From Comamonadaceae bacterium UBA2237 (lineage in GTDB: Bacteria > Pseudomonadota > Gammaproteobacteria > Burkholderiales > Burkholderiaceae_C), in assembly GCA_002347905.1 (NCBI GenBank), contig DDYJ01000037.1, positions 4,574-13,135 on the forward strand: a stretch of DNA of 8,562 nt. Reading direction: 5' to 3'. This document shows positions 6,681-8,562 of this stretch, one piece after another (position 1 is the stretch's first letter; every line of letters starts with the position of its first letter). Position numbers and translations under genes: made by a program. The notes beneath the pieces were generated by a model. It was not told the origin of the DNA, made no database searches, and worked only from the letters and a program-made list of their open reading frames with translations.

Positions 6681-7295
6681 ATGTTTGGTGTAGCGGACTA
6701 CGGCGCTTTTGTCGTGGCAGTCATTGTTTTTTTAGCCATACCGGGCCCAGGAAACTTGGCTTTGCTTGGGGCGACTGGCCATGGAGGCGTTCGATCTGGC
6801 ATGGCGGCAACCTTGGGTGTGATTGCGGGAGACCAAGCCTTGTTGTGGTTGGCTGTGTCAGGGCTTTCTGCTTTGCTGGCTACCTATCCCGCTGCGTTTC
6901 AAACTATCCAATGGGCGGGTGCTATTTATCTAGTGTGGTTGGGAGCAAAATTGTTGCGTACACGTTTAGACGATGCCCCTGCACTGGAGCTCAAGCCAGA
7001 CCATTTCTTTAAACAAGCATTTTTCATCACCGTCTTAAACCCCAAGGCAATTGTTTTTTATATGGCTTTCTTTCCCCTGTTTGTTAACCCCGCCGAGCAC
7101 CAAGGCCTCATCACTTTTGCAGTGATGGCTGCGACTATTGCAGCGCTGACGCTGGGTTATGGCTTGGTGATTGTGGTGGGCGCGCATCTGCTAGCCCAGC
7201 GTGCCAATGCCAACCGCATTGTTGGTTTTCTATTGAACAAAATCACAGGCTTGTTGCTGATTTCCTTTGGCCTGAAGATGGCGTTGTTTAAATAA
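6681..7295 (+). CDS. LysE/RhtB-family amino-acid exporter
   Basis: This is an inner-membrane transporter of the LysE family, whose studied members export lysine, arginine, homoserine, threonine or related compounds by proton-coupled exchange. The 204-residue length is typical. About six hydrophobic segments are visible (roughly 5–27, 38–60, 68–88, 112–135, 145–167 and 185–203). The family signature PGPGNL is at 21–26 at the end of the first segment, followed by a glycine-rich stretch (GATGHGGVRSGMAATLG). FITVLNPKAIVFYMAFFP is the second conserved block. The ATG at 6681 follows GGGGA with a 4-base spacing. The gene sits 30 bases after rsmG and 44 before parA, co-directional, and may be co-transcribed with both, although its role has no evident link to rRNA modification or partition. 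The substrate cannot be predicted. Confidence 0.9.
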   Translation: MFGVADYGAFVVAVIVFLAIPGPGNLALLGATGHGGVRSGMAATLGVIAGDQALLWLAVSGLSALLATYPAAFQTIQWAGAIYLVWLGAKLLRTRLDDAPALELKPDHFFKQAFFITVLNPKAIVFYMAFFPLFVNPAEHQGLITFAVMAATIAALTLGYGLVIVVGAHLLAQRANANRIVGFLLNKITGLLLISFGLKMALFK

Positions 7296-7339
7296 CCCAA
7301 CCTGTACTCATTGAACTTTTCTTGAATCGAGAACGCGCT

Positions 7340-8137
7340 ATGGCCAAAATTTTCTGTGTTGCAAATCAAAAGGGGGGCGTGGGCAAAACCACTACTACCG
7401 TCAATCTGGCTGCGGGCTTGGCATTTATCGGGCAACGCGTGTTGCTGGTCGATCTTGACCCCCAAGGCAACGCTACCATGGGCTCGGGCATAGACAAGCG
7501 CCAACTCAAACACACCGTGTATGACGTGCTTTTGGAGGAGGCCACCATCTCGCAGTCGCGCGTCAAGACCCAGTGGGGCGATGGGGCGGCCCAACGCGAC
7601 ATGGCCACTTTTGACGTGTTGGGCGCCAACCGCGATTTAGCCGGTGCTGAAGTCGAGTTGGTCGAGCTCGACCGGCGCGAAAACCGCTTGCGCGACGCCC
7701 TTTTATTAGTACAAAATAATTATGACTTTATTTTGATTGATTGCCCGCCCTCACTCTCCATGCTCACCTTGAACGGACTTTGTGCTGCGCATGGCGTGGT
7801 CGTGCCTATGCAATGCGAATACTTTGCGTTGGAAGGCCTGACGGATTTGGTCAACACCATCAAGCAGGTGCATGCGAACCTGAACAAAGACCTCAAGATC
7901 ATTGGCTTGTTGCGCGTCATGTTTGATCCGCGCATCACCTTGCAAGTTCAGGTCAGTGACCAACTCAAAGACCACTTTGCAGACAAAGTGTTCAATGCGG
8001 TCATTCCGCGTAATGTGCGTTTGGCGGAAGCGCCAAGCTACGGATTACCCGGCGTAGTGTTTGATCCGGCCGCGAAAGGCTCGCAAGCCTATATCGACTT
8101 CGCACAAGAGATGGTGACGCGGGTTCAAACTTTGTAA
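7340..8137 (+). CDS. parA: Chromosome partitioning ATPase ParA (Soj)
   Basis: ParA is a nucleoid-bound, Walker-type ATPase. ATP-dependent dimers bind DNA non-specifically, and ParB–parS complexes move along their gradient, segregating the origin region. The 265-residue protein has the deviant Walker A motif KGGVGKTTT with the signature lysine K11 and K16, Walker A' VLLVDLDPQGNAT with D40, and Walker B FILIDCPPS with D134. The C-terminal VRLAEAPSYGLPG block is typical of chromosomal ParA/Soj. There is no N-terminal helix-turn-helix extension, as expected for the short chromosomal (type Ib-like) form. The ATG at 7340 is preferred because MAKIFCVANQKGG is the usual start; an in-frame TTG at 7322 would add six residues. 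GAGAA lies eight bases upstream. parB follows after 21 bases. No promoter was found in the 44 bases before it. Confidence 0.97.
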   Translation: MAKIFCVANQKGGVGKTTTTVNLAAGLAFIGQRVLLVDLDPQGNATMGSGIDKRQLKHTVYDVLLEEATISQSRVKTQWGDGAAQRDMATFDVLGANRDLAGAEVELVELDRRENRLRDALLLVQNNYDFILIDCPPSLSMLTLNGLCAAHGVVVPMQCEYFALEGLTDLVNTIKQVHANLNKDLKIIGLLRVMFDPRITLQVQVSDQLKDHFADKVFNAVIPRNVRLAEAPSYGLPGVVFDPAAKGSQAYIDFAQEMVTRVQTL

Positions 8138-8158
8138 GAACAACTAGAGAAAAAGAAA

Positions 8159-8562
8159 ATGGTTACTAAAAAACCCAAAGGCTTAGGCCGTGGATTAGAA
8201 GCATTACTCGGCCCCAAAGTCGATGACGCGGCGGTGGCTGCCGCCAACAAACAACAAGGCGAACCCAACACACTTGCGTTGGACCAACTAGTTACAGGCA
8301 TGTACCAACCGCGCACGCGCATGGACGAAGGCGCTTTGTATGAGCTTGCTGAGAGCATCAAAGTCCAAGGCATCATGCAGCCGATCTTGGTTCGTAAATT
8401 AGACAGCGGCAACAACGCAGGCAAATACGAAATCATCGCAGGTGAGCGCAGAAGCCGTGCCGCCAAACTCGCTGGCTTAGACGAAGTACCAGTGCTCGTT
8501 CGCAACGTACCCAACGAAGCCGCCGCCGCGATGGCCTTGATTGAAAACATCCAACGCGAAGA
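8159..8562 (+). CDS. parB: Chromosome partitioning protein ParB (Spo0J), partial, C-terminus beyond right edge
   Basis: ParB binds parS and uses CTP to close into a sliding clamp that spreads along DNA; it also stimulates ParA. The visible 134 codons start MVTKKPKGLGRGLEALLG, the conserved basic N-terminal segment that activates ParA. A linker rich in A and Q follows. The CTP-binding N-domain then shows LVTGMYQPRTRMD, ESIKVQGIMQPILVRK, GERRSRAAKLAG (G95–R100, the GERRxR box) and ENIQRE (129–134). The helix-turn-helix and C-terminal dimerisation domains lie outside the window. The start at 8159 follows an AGAGAAAAAG stretch. Together with the parS sites upstream, it completes a cis-linked partition locus. 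Confidence 0.96.
   Translation, partial: MVTKKPKGLGRGLEALLGPKVDDAAVAAANKQQGEPNTLALDQLVTGMYQPRTRMDEGALYELAESIKVQGIMQPILVRKLDSGNNAGKYEIIAGERRSRAAKLAGLDEVPVLVRNVPNEAAAAMALIENIQRE

Noticed and set aside
6626..7012. Plus-strand frame of 128 codons overlapping the rsmG end and exporter start
   Set aside because: It is an alternative frame of two good genes, rich in cysteine, tryptophan and arginine, with no family match.
7296..7339. Dedicated parA promoter (TTGAAC near 7311)
   Set aside because: A -10 box at normal spacing would fall inside the parA coding region, and no TATAAT-like box was found before the ATG.
8125..8550. Minus-strand open frame of 141 codons opposite parB
   Set aside because: It is antisense to a clearly recognised ParB N-terminus, and its serine- and leucine-rich composition is typical of a shadow frame.

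Overview
This looks like a chromosomal window from a betaproteobacterium, probably order Burkholderiales and perhaps Comamonadaceae. The support is the run mnmG – rsmG – LysE-family transporter – parA – parB, a TctE-type sensor kinase, and protein sequences close in style to that group. The assignment is made by eye and is not phylogenetic. No insertion sequence, CRISPR array, prophage gene, tRNA or rRNA was seen. Nearly all of the window is coding.

Left part (1–1690, minus strand): the start of a tripartite efflux operon. The first gene encodes a TolC/CzcC-type outer membrane channel. Six bases later comes a periplasmic adaptor of the RND efflux type, cut by the left edge of the window. Channel first and adaptor second is the order of czcCBA-like operons, so an RND pump gene is expected further left.

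Middle part (1691–3842): a 62-base divergent intergenic region, then on the plus strand an OmpR-type response regulator and a sensor kinase with a TctE-like N-terminus. These two overlap by four bases. They are probably the local regulators of the efflux operon, but the signal is unknown.

Right part (3926–8562, plus strand): mnmG (tRNA wobble-uridine modification), rsmG (16S rRNA m7G methylation), a LysE/RhtB-family exporter, parA, and the first 134 codons of parB. The genes are tightly packed and co-directional. This is the origin-linked gidA–gidB–parA–parB neighbourhood, with an exporter gene set between rsmG and parA.

The most notable signal is a cluster of three centromere-like parS sites buried in coding sequence. 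Two are perfect 16-bp TGTTTCACGTGAAACA sites, each at the centre of an 18-bp palindrome, and both lie in mnmG. One is a one-mismatch variant near the 3' end of rsmG. They lie 1.6–2.8 kb upstream of parB, so the window probably holds both the partition proteins and at least part of the chromosomal centromere. I saw no wholly unknown system here. The interest lies in the parS sites overlaid on protein-coding sequence and in the divergent regulator/efflux arrangement.
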